A DNA stretch of 37,023 nucleotides, taken from the NCBI GenBank assembly GCA_930972465.1, contig CAKNHF010000029.1:1-37023 (forward strand), written 5' to 3'. A model generated the notes under the pieces. The model made no database searches. It worked only from the letters and a program-made list of their open reading frames with translations, and was not told the DNA's origin. Positions 6,996 to 15,741 of this stretch are shown piece after piece (within the stretch, counting starts at the first letter, position 1; each line of letters begins with the position of its first letter). This stretch comes from an uncultured Lachnospiraceae bacterium (GTDB lineage Bacteria; Bacillota; Clostridia; Lachnospirales; Lachnospiraceae). Position numbers and translations under genes: made by a program.

Positions 6996-8540
6996 ATGCT
7001 GACAATTCTGATCGTGGATGACGAGAAACTGGAGAGAAACGGGATCAAGTTCCTTCTGAAACGGGAGGAGGAAGAGTTCCGGATCCTGGAGGCGTCAAAT
7101 GGAAAGGACGCCCTTGGCGTGCTTATGAAAGAGACGGTGGATATCCTGTTTTCGGATGTGAAGATGCCTTATATAAACGGGCTGGAACTGTCAAAACAGG
7201 CAAGGGAACTCTGCACGGATCTTGAGATCGTTATTTTCAGCGGCTACAACGATTTTTCCTATGCGAAAGAAGCACTTCGATACGGCGTAGTGGACTATGT
7301 GCTCAAACCGGTGGATCCGGACGAATTTCACAGGACTCTGGAGCGCGTCATGGGACATATAGAGGAGCGGAAAAAAGAGGAAGAAAAGCAGAATCGTCAG
7401 GCGGACTGTCTGCGGAAATACTTTTTCATAAACTATCTTTACAGCGGAAACAGAGAAAATCTGGAGCATCTTGAGAAACTTTTTAATGGAGGGAAAGAAG
7501 AACTGGACCGCTGTACAAGAATGATACTTGCGGGCGCGTCGAACGGTTTTTTTGAGACAGAGGAAGAACATTTCATCGGTAATCTGAAAGAACAGTTCCG
7601 CAGAGATATCGGATACATAAATCTGAATTCAAACGAGTCATTATTTCTGTTTACAGAGAAATATACGGATTACCGGGAGCTTGCCCGGCAATTGTATGAA
7701 TTTTTTCGGAAGCAGTATGACTGTGAATGTTATTTTGCAGTCAGCGGTCCGATCAGCGAGATAACAGAGATACCGGAGGAGTTCAGAAAACTGGAACTGC
7801 TCCTTGGAGAACAGTTTTATCAGCCAGGGCAGCATGTGTTCGTTACCGGGGAAGAAATGGAAGAGCCGGAAGATATGACTGAGGAGTCAGAACTGATCGA
7901 CCAGATCAGCCGGGAGATCCGCTACCGGGATGTGATCCATCTGAGACAGGATTTCGGAAAGCTGGAGAAAAAATACAGAGAAAACAGACAGTTTTCAGAG
8001 ATGTATGTTAAATTTGTCTTTTCCAGTATTTTAAAAGAAATCTATGAACAGATATCGCCTGGGGATGAAAAGATGCTGTCGAAAAAAGTGGACAGACTGT
8101 ACCGGTGCAGAAAGATACAGGATGTGGTCGATATTGTGTCCGAAGCAGTTTCCGAGTTCGAGAAGAGCATGGAGGAACAGAAAGGCGGACTGCGCGAAGA
8201 GATCGCGAAGGTAAAGTCATATATCCAGCATCATTACAGTGAAAATAATATCGGAGCGGAGGAACTGGCCGGCATGGTCTACCTTTCCCCGGGATATTTA
8301 AGCGCCGTGTTCAAGGAGGAGACCGGGATGACGCTGAACCGGTATATCCGGGAAGTGCGGATGAACAAAGCAAGGGATCTGCTTGCGGGGACGAACATGA
8401 AGATCACGCAGATCGCCAGGGAAGTGGGGTTTTCCAACAGCTCTTATTTCTGCAGGAGTTTCAGGGAGTACTTCGGCTGTTCTCCTGAATCGTGCCGGAA
8501 AGGAAAGGTGACAGATGAAGAAGCTTCTTCAGGCGTTTAA
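6996..8540 (+). CDS. Response regulator, REC plus AraC-type DNA-binding domain (YesN-like)
   Basis: Transcription factor of a two-component system, 514 residues. The receiver domain (about 1-120) has the acidic pair D8/D9, phospho-acceptor D54 in LFSDVKMP, and K104 in VLKPVD. A long middle region (about 125-400) has acidic and coiled stretches. The last 110 residues hold two helix-turn-helix units typical of AraC regulators (YLSPGYLSAVFKEETG and IAREVGFSNSSYFCRSFR). The start follows AAAGGAA at 6982-6987. The gene overlaps the kinase gene by 26 nt. YesN-type proteins usually activate nearby carbohydrate transport genes, so the importer at 2595-5722 is a natural candidate target, unproven. Confidence 0.93.
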   Translation: MLTILIVDDEKLERNGIKFLLKREEEEFRILEASNGKDALGVLMKETVDILFSDVKMPYINGLELSKQARELCTDLEIVIFSGYNDFSYAKEALRYGVVDYVLKPVDPDEFHRTLERVMGHIEERKKEEEKQNRQADCLRKYFFINYLYSGNRENLEHLEKLFNGGKEELDRCTRMILAGASNGFFETEEEHFIGNLKEQFRRDIGYINLNSNESLFLFTEKYTDYRELARQLYEFFRKQYDCECYFAVSGPISEITEIPEEFRKLELLLGEQFYQPGQHVFVTGEEMEEPEDMTEESELIDQISREIRYRDVIHLRQDFGKLEKKYRENRQFSEMYVKFVFSSILKEIYEQISPGDEKMLSKKVDRLYRCRKIQDVVDIVSEAVSEFEKSMEEQKGGLREEIAKVKSYIQHHYSENNIGAEELAGMVYLSPGYLSAVFKEETGMTLNRYIREVRMNKARDLLAGTNMKITQIAREVGFSNSSYFCRSFREYFGCSPESCRKGKVTDEEASSGV

Positions 8541-10218
8541 AAATCTGAAATTCAGATATAAACTTACGCTGCTCGTCCTGGCGGCGGGACTGCTTCCGGT
8601 AGGCATCATCGTGGTCTATATGCAGAGCGGCATGATGGAACTGCTCCATGAAAATGAGGTGGACAATCTGGAAAAGTCGCTGCAGCAGGCAGTGGAGACC
8701 ATTGAAAATCAGGAACAGATTTACGAGAACCTTGTAGATTATCTGTCCTATTCCCAGGATCTGAGAGATATCCTCACAATGGAACCTCAGTCGGATTATG
8801 ATACATATAAAGAATATGTGGATGTGGCGGATCCATTGCTCCAGATGCCTCAGCTGTATCACAGAGAGATCCGGGAGATTACTCTTTACGCGGAGTCCAT
8901 CGAGGTGCCCCACGGCAACACGCTGATGCCCCTGGGCCGGGCAAGGGAGCAGGACTGGTATGCGCAGCTTGACGGCGGTTCCCTCATGCAGTGGACTGTC
9001 ACCCGGGGCGCGAATCAGGAGATCACTGCATCCAGAAAATTTTATGACGGTGATGACATTACGGCCGTGCTCTCCATGAGTCTGGATTATAAATCGGTGC
9101 TGGAACCTTTTACCAACATCCTTCTTGACAACACAGGAGGGATCGTTCTGGATGCCGACGGCACTGTGGTCTATGCAGGATATTCTATGGATGAGGAGTA
9201 CAGACCGTCACAGTCAGAGTCTCTGGAATATATTCAGGACAATTATACCTGTTCCTTACAGGAGATGGAAGGCACGGGATGGACGTTCTGCATGTACAGG
9301 CCGACAGAGATCATAACACGGTCCGCGACCGCTCTCCTGATCCGGAATATCCCTCTGGTGGGAGTGTGTATCGTGCTTCTGGTGTTTCTCGGGTATATCT
9401 TTTCAAGACGGACTGTGTCCTGCCTGGAGAGGCTGACGGAGAATATGAACCAGATCCATCTGGGATTCCGGAAAGTTACGGTCAGCAGCAATTCCAACGA
9501 TGAGGTGGGCGTTCTCATCCGGTCCTTCCGCCGCATGATGGAGCAGATGAATCATCTGATCTCAGAGGTGTATGAGGCGAAGATCCGGCTGCAGAACTCA
9601 GAGATGAGAGCTCTCCAGGCACAGATCAATCCTCATTTCCTGTATAATTCACTGTCGATCATCAACTGGAAGGCTCTGGAGGCAGGAGAAGATGAGATCA
9701 GCAAAGTTACGCTGGCACTGTCAACCTATTACCGGACCAGCCTGAACCGGGGCGAGACGATGACCACAGTGGAAAATGAGCTGAATAATATCCGTGCATA
9801 TCTGAAGATACAGCTCATTATGCATGACAACAGCTTCCATGTAATCGAAAAAAATTCTTTGGATCATGATGCGATGCAGATTCAGATTCCGAAACTGATC
9901 CTTCAGCCCTTTGTGGAAAATGCCATCGACCACGGTCTGGATCTGTCGGAGAAAGAGGAAAAGCAACTTACGGTCTCTGTAAGGGAAGAGGAGGATGTGC
10001 TCATATTTGAGGTCGGAGACAACGGCGCCGGGATGAAACCGGAAAAGGCGCAGGAGATCCTGAGCTATCAGTCTCCCGGGTATGGCGTGCGGAATGTATG
10101 TGAGCGTATCAGAGTTCTTTACGGCGAGGCCGGCAGTGTCCGCGTGGAGAGCGCAGAGGGAGAAGGAACAAAGGTGACGATTCGGATTCCGAAAAAAACA
10201 GAAAAGAGGACAGAATGA
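8515..10218 (+). CDS. Sensor histidine kinase (YesM-like, HPK7/LytS-type)
   Basis: Membrane sensor that phosphorylates the AraC-type regulator. The 567-residue protein has a first membrane helix at about 17-36, an extracellular sensing region of about 235 residues, a second helix at about 277-297, and a HAMP-like linker. The phospho-acceptor is H374 in the motif QINPHFLYNSL, followed by an ATPase domain with N-box VENAIDHG (467-474) and G-box DNGAGM (502-507). The start is at 8515, inside the end of the regulator gene, after GGAAAGG. The end overlaps the next gene by 4 nt (ATGA). The arrangement implies one co-translated signalling unit. The extracellular ligand is probably a sugar or a sugar-loaded binding protein. 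Confidence 0.93.
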   Translation: MKKLLQAFKNLKFRYKLTLLVLAAGLLPVGIIVVYMQSGMMELLHENEVDNLEKSLQQAVETIENQEQIYENLVDYLSYSQDLRDILTMEPQSDYDTYKEYVDVADPLLQMPQLYHREIREITLYAESIEVPHGNTLMPLGRAREQDWYAQLDGGSLMQWTVTRGANQEITASRKFYDGDDITAVLSMSLDYKSVLEPFTNILLDNTGGIVLDADGTVVYAGYSMDEEYRPSQSESLEYIQDNYTCSLQEMEGTGWTFCMYRPTEIITRSATALLIRNIPLVGVCIVLLVFLGYIFSRRTVSCLERLTENMNQIHLGFRKVTVSSNSNDEVGVLIRSFRRMMEQMNHLISEVYEAKIRLQNSEMRALQAQINPHFLYNSLSIINWKALEAGEDEISKVTLALSTYYRTSLNRGETMTTVENELNNIRAYLKIQLIMHDNSFHVIEKNSLDHDAMQIQIPKLILQPFVENAIDHGLDLSEKEEKQLTVSVREEEDVLIFEVGDNGAGMKPEKAQEILSYQSPGYGVRNVCERIRVLYGEAGSVRVESAEGEGTKVTIRIPKKTEKRTE

Positions 10219-11912
10219 GCAAGAAGAAATATTTGCCCGCAGGGCTGCTGACAGTGGCGGCTCTGCTGATCATCGGACTGTTTGTTTACAGCAGCGGGCA
10301 GAATGAGGACAAAGAAAAGCAGGAAACAGGAACCGCTGCGGCTGATCCGACTGAAGAAGAACGGATGTGGGAGGAGGCGTCACACACACCGCTGGGAAAA
10401 TATCCGGAGACAGTGGAGTACACCCTGGGGAAGATCGCGGGGAGCAATAACTCTAACCTCCCGGTTGGGGACACTTATGAAGACAATGCCTACACCAGAT
10501 ACCTGAAAGAGGTACTCAATATCCAGAATGTGGATATTTTTGAACTGGAGTCGGATGGCTCCTATGAGGAGGCGCTGCAGGTGGCGATCTCGGACAGAGA
10601 GATTCCGGATGTGCTGGTGGTGAACGGGTGGGATAACCTGGAACGGCTGGTGGAAAACGGACTTGTGGAAGACCTGACTCAGGTTTATGAGGAGTGCACT
10701 ACGGACACGATCAAAGAGATGTATGAAAGCTACGGGGACGACCTGCTGGATTCTGCTGCATTTGACGGAAAACTCTATGCATTTCCGAACACTGCTATCG
10801 ACGACGGGGAGATGCTGCTCTGGCTCCGGACAGACTGGATCGAAAAGCTGGGGCTGGAAGAGCCCGGGTCAATGGATGAGGCCATGGAGATCATCAGAGA
10901 GTTCGTTGAGAGAGACGCATCGGGCAGCGGACAGACCGTAGGTCTGGCGTGCAGTACGGAAGTAATCTCAGGATCCAGCGACACCTATGGCGTGGACGGT
11001 ATTTTCACCAGGTTCGGCGCTGCTCCGGAAAAATGGGTTCTTGACGACAGTGGCCAGGTGGTGTACGGTTCTCTGACCTCCGGGACAAAGGAGGCGCTGG
11101 GGTACCTGAATGGACTTTATGAGGAGGGCATACTGGATTCCAGGTTTCTGCTGAGAAAACCGGAAAATATCGATGAACTGATCAAAGAAGGATTCTGCGG
11201 AGCTGTGTTCGGACGCTGGTGGGCGCCCAACAATCCGCTCAGCATTTCTTACAGTGCCGATCATACCGCAGAATGGAAACCATATCTGTTTGAGGAGGAT
11301 ATCGCTGACCGCCCCCAGACTTTTGAGTCCTATGATGACCGGATGTACGTGGTGGTGCGGAAAGGATATGAACATCCGGAAATCGTGGGAAAGTATGTGA
11401 GCGCCATTTTTGATCATGCGCGGTATGAAGACGACCTGTATGCAAATGAGGTCAACGAGTATTTCTCTATCAATGTCGATCCGACGGCGCGCCCTATGAA
11501 TATCAATGTAGATTATATAGACGCCCTCTACCGGTGCGGGGAGAATCTTCAGAAGGCGCTGAACGGAGAAATCAGTGTGACGGAGCTCTCCGGGTTGGAA
11601 AAATCCTATTATAATACATGCAGATCTTATCTTAACGGAAATCTGACTACGGCGAACGGATGGGCTGCATATGCGTCACGCATCCAGGCAGTGGAAGTAT
11701 TGAACGCGGCGGACGCGCGAAAGATCCCGGCGATTTCTATGGGGGATACAGACGGAGAGATCCCACAGAATCTGCAGGATCTGGAGCAGGAGACTTTCCT
11801 TCAGATCATCGTGGGAGAGAAACCTCTGGATTACTTTGATACTTTTGTGGTAAAATGGTACGAAAACGGCGGCCTGGAGCTGACAGAATCAATAGAGAGG
11901 AATACACGGTAA
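10215..11912 (+). CDS. Extracellular solute-binding protein, membrane-anchored, in a two-component operon
   Basis: A 565-residue binding protein of the LplA-like family 1 type. Residues 7-26 form a hydrophobic N-terminal segment preceded by KKK; there is no lipobox and no cysteine in the first 40 residues, so it is either signal-anchored or secreted, unlike the lipoprotein at 2595. An acidic linker (about 28-55) follows, then the ligand-binding domain. It overlaps the kinase gene by 4 nt and has no permease genes of its own. Similar binding proteins placed next to YesM/YesN pairs can deliver ligand to the kinase, so a co-sensor role is plausible. It might alternatively feed an importer encoded elsewhere. 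Confidence 0.82.
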   Translation: MSKKKYLPAGLLTVAALLIIGLFVYSSGQNEDKEKQETGTAAADPTEEERMWEEASHTPLGKYPETVEYTLGKIAGSNNSNLPVGDTYEDNAYTRYLKEVLNIQNVDIFELESDGSYEEALQVAISDREIPDVLVVNGWDNLERLVENGLVEDLTQVYEECTTDTIKEMYESYGDDLLDSAAFDGKLYAFPNTAIDDGEMLLWLRTDWIEKLGLEEPGSMDEAMEIIREFVERDASGSGQTVGLACSTEVISGSSDTYGVDGIFTRFGAAPEKWVLDDSGQVVYGSLTSGTKEALGYLNGLYEEGILDSRFLLRKPENIDELIKEGFCGAVFGRWWAPNNPLSISYSADHTAEWKPYLFEEDIADRPQTFESYDDRMYVVVRKGYEHPEIVGKYVSAIFDHARYEDDLYANEVNEYFSINVDPTARPMNINVDYIDALYRCGENLQKALNGEISVTELSGLEKSYYNTCRSYLNGNLTTANGWAAYASRIQAVEVLNAADARKIPAISMGDTDGEIPQNLQDLEQETFLQIIVGEKPLDYFDTFVVKWYENGGLELTESIERNTR

Positions 11913-14062
11913 TGGATATTAATCAGAGACTGACAGAAGAATTAGGAGTAAAGCGCTGGCAGATAGACGCTGCGGTCAAGCTTATTGATGAAGGGAATAC
12001 GATCCCTTTTATTTCACGATACAGAAAAGAAGTGACCGGCTCGCTAAATGACGAGCAGCTCAGAAAGCTCCATGAGCGTCTGGTCTACCTTCGCAACCTG
12101 GAAGAGAAGAAGGAGCAGGTAATCGCGAGCATTGAAGAGCAGGGAAAGATGACGGAAGAACTGAAGCGTCAGATCCTTGCGGCGGAAACTCAGGTGGCGG
12201 TGGACGATCTTTACCGTCCCTACCGCCCGAAGAGGCGAACCCGCGCCACGATCGCAAAGGAGAAAGGGCTGGAGCCTCTTGCGGCTCTGATCACTCTTCA
12301 GAAGACCAGAGAACCGCTGGAAAATGCGGCAAAAGATTATATTTCTGAGGAAAAAGGCGTGGAGACGGCGGAGGACGCCATTGCCGGTGCAAAGGATATC
12401 ATCGCGGAAGCCATTTCCGACAATGCGGACTACCGGAGCTGGATCCGGCGGACAACCATGAAAAAGGGAAAAGTGACTTCCACCGCGAAAGACCCGGAAG
12501 CAGAGTCTGTCTATGAGATGTATTATGAATTCGAGGAGCCTGCCGCGAAGCTGGCGGGACATCGGATCCTCGCACTGAACCGGGGAGAGAAGGAAAAGTT
12601 TCTGACTGTGAAGGTGGAGGCTCCGGAGGATGACATCCTTGCTTATCTTGAGAGAAAGGTGATCCGTTCGGATAATCCGTATACGACGCCGGTTCTGAAG
12701 GAGACAGTGGAGGACAGTTATCACCGTCTTATCGCTCCGGCCATTGAGCGTGAGATACGCAACGAACTGACGGAGAAGGCGGAAGACGGGGCCATTGAGG
12801 TCTTCGGGAAAAACCTGCATCAGCTTCTCATGCAGCCGCCGATTACCGGACATGTGGTCCTTGGTTGGGATCCGGCGTTCCGTACAGGCTGCAAACTGGC
12901 AGTGGTGGATCCCACCGGAAAGGTGATCGGAACTACCGTAATTTATCCCACGGCTCCGACGACGCCTCAGAAGATCAAGGCCAGCAAGGACCTGCTGAAA
13001 AAAATCATACCGAAGTACAATATCACCCTGATCTCCCTTGGAAACGGTACGGCTTCCAGAGAATCCGAGCAGTTTATCGTGGAGCTTCTGAAAGAGATAC
13101 CGCAGAAAGTACAGTATGTCATTGTAAACGAAGCAGGGGCTTCGGTTTACTCGGCCAGCAAGCTCGCCAGCGAGGAATTTCCGAAGTTCGACGTGGGACA
13201 GCGAAGCGCCGCATCCATTGCAAGAAGACTTCAGGATCCCCTGGCGGAACTGGTGAAGATCGATCCCAAGTCCATCGGCGTGGGACAGTATCAGCATGAT
13301 ATGAACCAGAAAAAGCTGGGTGAATCCCTGAACGGTGTGGTGGAGGACTGCGTGAACAAAGTGGGAGTGGATCTGAATACGGCATCCGCGCCGCTTCTGT
13401 CCTACATCTCCGGAATCAGCAGCACGATCGCGAAGAATATCGTGGCGTACCGGGAGGAGAACGGCCGCTTTGCAGACCGTCAGGAACTTCTGAAAGTACC
13501 GAAGCTGGGGCCGAAGGCATTCGAACAGTGCGCCGGATTCATGCGGATCCAGGGAGGGGACAATCCTCTTGACTCCACTGGAGTACACCCGGAGTCTTAC
13601 GAGGCCGCGCAGAAGTTGTTAAAGAAACAGGGCTTTACACCGGAGGATGTGGCGGAACACCGTCTGTCCGGTCTTTCCCTCACGATAAAGGACTATAAAA
13701 AGATGGCGGAAGAGCTGGGAATCGGTGAGATCACGCTGCGGGATATTGTAAAAGAGCTGGAAAAACCGGCGCGGGATCCCCGCGATGAGATGCCAAAGCC
13801 TATCCTGCGCACGGATGTGCTGGAGATGAAAGACCTGAAGGAGGGAATGGTGCTCAAGGGAACCGTGAGAAATGTCATTGATTTCGGCGCGTTTGTGGAT
13901 ATCGGAGTCCATCAGGACGGACTCGTTCACATCTCCCAGATCACCGACAAATATATCAAACATCCGCTGGAAGCAGTGAGCGTGGGAGATATTGTAGACG
14001 TGAAGGTGATGAGCGTGGATCTGAAGAAAAAGAGGATCCAGCTTACGATGAGGGGAATATAG
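11912..14062 (+). CDS. tex: Tex family RNA-binding transcription accessory protein
   Basis: Conserved cytoplasmic nucleic-acid-binding protein, related to eukaryotic Spt6, thought to act on transcription. The 716 residues show the expected order: N-terminal helical region with the signature IPFISRYRKE (31-40), a YqgF/RNase H-like domain beginning near GWDPAFRTGCK (about 315), helix-hairpin-helix repeats around 487-560, and a C-terminal S1 domain (about 640-714). An upstream in-frame start at 11855 would overlap the previous gene by 58 nt; the ATG at 11912 is preferred because homologues begin with a similar short N-terminus and AGAGAGG lies 11 nt before it. It overlaps the stop of the binding-protein gene by 1 nt. 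It ends at the strong hairpin terminator at 14072. Confidence 0.95.
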   Translation: MDINQRLTEELGVKRWQIDAAVKLIDEGNTIPFISRYRKEVTGSLNDEQLRKLHERLVYLRNLEEKKEQVIASIEEQGKMTEELKRQILAAETQVAVDDLYRPYRPKRRTRATIAKEKGLEPLAALITLQKTREPLENAAKDYISEEKGVETAEDAIAGAKDIIAEAISDNADYRSWIRRTTMKKGKVTSTAKDPEAESVYEMYYEFEEPAAKLAGHRILALNRGEKEKFLTVKVEAPEDDILAYLERKVIRSDNPYTTPVLKETVEDSYHRLIAPAIEREIRNELTEKAEDGAIEVFGKNLHQLLMQPPITGHVVLGWDPAFRTGCKLAVVDPTGKVIGTTVIYPTAPTTPQKIKASKDLLKKIIPKYNITLISLGNGTASRESEQFIVELLKEIPQKVQYVIVNEAGASVYSASKLASEEFPKFDVGQRSAASIARRLQDPLAELVKIDPKSIGVGQYQHDMNQKKLGESLNGVVEDCVNKVGVDLNTASAPLLSYISGISSTIAKNIVAYREENGRFADRQELLKVPKLGPKAFEQCAGFMRIQGGDNPLDSTGVHPESYEAAQKLLKKQGFTPEDVAEHRLSGLSLTIKDYKKMAEELGIGEITLRDIVKELEKPARDPRDEMPKPILRTDVLEMKDLKEGMVLKGTVRNVIDFGAFVDIGVHQDGLVHISQITDKYIKHPLEAVSVGDIVDVKVMSVDLKKKRIQLTMRGI

Positions 14063-14071
14063 TCAGAATAG

Positions 14072-14122
14072 TCTGATAACAGTGTGCAAAGGGGTCAGGC
14101 CCCTTTGCACACTGTTATCAGA
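14072..14122 (+). repeat. Interspersed GGGGTCAGGCCCC repeat, locus 2 (long hairpin)
   Basis: A perfect 23-bp inverted repeat (14072-14094 with 14100-14122) around a TCAGG loop. It starts 9 nt after the tex stop and its outer arm supplies the stop codon of bioY on the other strand (14118-14120). The arms differ from those of the repeat at 26750 at matching positions on both sides (see findings). Confidence 0.92.
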
Positions 14123-14129
14123 TTTTTTT
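14072..14129 (+). terminator. Intrinsic terminator of tex formed by the repeat
   Basis: The 23-bp stem of the repeat is followed directly by seven T (14123-14129), a textbook intrinsic terminator for the plus-strand tex transcript. In the other direction no T-run follows, so it should not terminate bioY efficiently by itself. Confidence 0.9.
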
Positions 14130-14684
14130 GACTGTTGTCAGAAGTTTTGGTCCTATTATTGCCGCCGCGATTATTTTGAGGATATCTCCGGGAAGATAGG
14201 GGATGACGCCTGCGCTGAGTGCTGCGGAAAAGGAGAGACTCATCTGTCCGGCAAGCCATACTGTGCCGAAGGTGTAGCATACTGCAAGACCGATAATCAT
14301 TCCGAGGATGGAAGAGAGTCTTTGCCCGGGTATGTGTTCCATAAAGAAACCCTGGATCAGTGCGAGAAAGAGAAAACCAATGAGATATCCCCCGGTAGGG
14401 CCGGCAAGCTTTCCGAGTCCGCCGCTGAAACCGGAGAATACGGGCAGCCCGGCTGTGCCGAGACAGAGATATACAAGGACGCTGAGGGTTCCGGATTTCA
14501 TACCGAGAGTATAGACCGTGATGTATACTGCAAAGTTTGTGAGCGACAGAGGGACAGGGCTGACGGGGATGGGAATGGAAAAGGGTCCGAGGATACAGAG
14601 GACCGCTGTCATGAGTCCGATCAGTGTGAGATTCCGGGTTCTGTTATATGATGCTGATCCTCCGTTTGTGATTTCCTCTGACAT
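14118..14684 (-). CDS. bioY: Biotin transporter S-component BioY
   Basis: Substrate-binding membrane subunit of an energy-coupling-factor (ECF) biotin transporter. The 188 residues form about six membrane helices. Family features are the N-terminal block LTLIGLMTAVLCILGPFSIP, the PVPLSLTNFAVY segment, and the glycine-rich LAGPTGGYLIGF stretch. The upstream in-frame start at 14801 is rejected because it would include the promoter; ATG 14684 has GGAAGGAG 8 nt away. The ECF ATPases and EcfT are not here and must be encoded elsewhere. A BirA-like box over the -35 (14771-14801) suggests repression when biotin is plentiful. The stop codon lies inside the repeat-derived hairpin, so the last codons run through its T-tract. 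Confidence 0.93.
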   Translation of the reverse strand: MSEEITNGGSASYNRTRNLTLIGLMTAVLCILGPFSIPIPVSPVPLSLTNFAVYITVYTLGMKSGTLSVLVYLCLGTAGLPVFSGFSGGLGKLAGPTGGYLIGFLFLALIQGFFMEHIPGQRLSSILGMIIGLAVCYTFGTVWLAGQMSLSFSAALSAGVIPYLPGDILKIIAAAIIGPKLLTTVKKI

Positions 14685-14704
14685 ATTTGAATCTCCTTCC
14701 TGTG

Positions 14705-14736
14705 TTGCAAAATATTTTTCGAGAAGTATTTTGCAA
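14705..14736 (-). promoter_or_regulatory. Inverted repeat in the bioY leader
   Basis: A perfect 10-bp inverted repeat, TTGCAAAATA (14705-14714) and TATTTTGCAA (14727-14736), separated by 12 nt. It lies just downstream of the predicted transcription start and 4 nt upstream of the Shine-Dalgarno sequence, so it could be a protein site in DNA or a leader hairpin in RNA. Its sequence does not match the BirA box found further upstream. Confidence 0.6.
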
Positions 14737-14748
14737 TAATATGGAATC

Positions 14749-14777
14749 AGTATACGGTTATGAAAGTGAAATGTCAA
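14749..14777 (-). promoter_or_regulatory. bioY promoter
   Basis: On the minus strand a consensus -35 TTGACA (14777-14772) is followed after exactly 17 nt by -10 TATACT (14754-14749). The predicted start of transcription is near 14742, giving a leader of about 58 nt. Confidence 0.8.
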
Positions 14778-14801
14778 CCCGAAATATAAAATGGTTAACA
14801 A
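14771..14801 (-). promoter_or_regulatory. BirA-like biotin operator over the bioY -35 box
   Basis: Read on the minus strand: TTGTTAACC, 13 nt, GGTTGACAT. The first half matches the Firmicutes BirA half-site TTGTTAACC fully; the second matches GGTTAACAA at 7 of 9 positions, and its deviation creates the -35 hexamer TTGACA. Binding would block RNA polymerase directly. The assignment rests on motif plus the identity of the downstream gene. Confidence 0.72.
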
Positions 14802-14855
14802 TAAACGCCATCATATATTTTTCATAAAAAAGTTATAAATACTGTTTATCTGCCG

Positions 14856-14864
14856 TGTTATAAT
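14856..14864 (+). promoter_or_regulatory. Extended -10 promoter of the DUF5685-dnaJ operon
   Basis: TGTTATAAT (14856-14864) is an extended -10 element (TG, one base, TATAAT), 41 nt before the start codon. No good -35 is visible at the standard distance, as is normal for extended -10 promoters. It is divergent from the bioY promoter. Confidence 0.65.
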
Positions 14865-14904
14865 ATCACCACGATAAAATGTAATAAATTCTGGGAGATT
14901 GAAT

Positions 14905-15741
14905 ATGTTTGGATATGTTACCATTTGTGAACCGGAACTGAAGGTGAAGGATCTGAAAAAATACAAGGCATATTACTGCGGGCTTTGCCGTATTCTGAAA
15001 GAAGAGTATGGGTTTATGGGACAGATGACGCTGACGTACGATATGACATTTGCGGTTATTCTTCTGTCCTCTCTCTATGAGAGCCAGACCGAGACACAGA
15101 TGCACCGGTGCAAGGTTCATCCGGTAAAAAAACAGTACATGCTCACAAATGGGATTACGTCTTATGCAGCGGCAATGAATGTTCTCCTTGCATATTATCA
15201 TATGGAAGACGACTGGAACGATGAGCACAAGGTGAGCAGTCTTATGACGAAGAGCCTCATCCGCGGAAAGGCGGCAAGGATCACCGGGCAGTATCCCCGG
15301 CAGAGTGCGGCGATCCGGAAATGGCTCCGGGAACTTGCGGTTTGTGAAGAGGAAGAAAGCACAGATATTGATCGCACAGCGGGCTGCTTCGGACATCTCA
15401 TGGAAGAACTGTTTGTGTACCGGGAGGATATATGGGAAAAGAATCTGCGGCGCATGGGGTTCTTTCTGGGCAAATTTATTTACATTATGGACGCGTATGA
15501 GGATCTGCCCGAGGATCTTGAGAAAGGGAGGTACAATCCGCTGAAGAAAATTTACGGGCAGGAGAACTATGAAGAGAGGATGCAGCAGATTCTCTGCATG
15601 ATGATTGCAGAAAGCACGGCTGAGTTTGAACGTCTGCCGTGCCTTGTTGATGTGGACATTTTGAGAAATATATTGTATGATGGTGTCTGGAGTCGTTATA
15701 ATAAGATACAGATGAAGAAAAGCGAGGAACGAGGAAAATGA
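14905..15741 (+). CDS. DUF5685 family protein
   Basis: A 278-residue protein of unknown function, recognised by its N-terminus: MFGYV, then [16 protein letters not shown] with the CxxC pair C25/C28, and a third cysteine C69 in HRCKVHP. The rest is mainly helical, with the segment [13 protein letters not shown] and the end rich in basic residues. No signal peptide or clear membrane segment is seen. A TTG at 14899 would add two residues; ATG 14905 is preferred because GGGAG (14893-14897) is then 7 nt away. It overlaps the J-domain gene by 4 nt, so the two proteins are probably made together and may act together. The cysteines could bind metal; this is a guess. Confidence 0.8.
   Translation: MFGYVTICEPELKVKDLKKYKAYYCGLCRILKEEYGFMGQMTLTYDMTFAVILLSSLYESQTETQMHRCKVHPVKKQYMLTNGITSYAAAMNVLLAYYHMEDDWNDEHKVSSLMTKSLIRGKAARITGQYPRQSAAIRKWLRELAVCEEEESTDIDRTAGCFGHLMEELFVYREDIWEKNLRRMGFFLGKFIYIMDAYEDLPEDLEKGRYNPLKKIYGQENYEERMQQILCMMIAESTAEFERLPCLVDVDILRNILYDGVWSRYNKIQMKKSEERGK

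Noticed and set aside
12044-13588. 514-codon open frame on the minus strand opposite tex
   Set aside because: It lies entirely inside tex, in a frame kept open by codon bias; the product is Cys/His/Arg rich with no domain, and it has no ribosome binding site.
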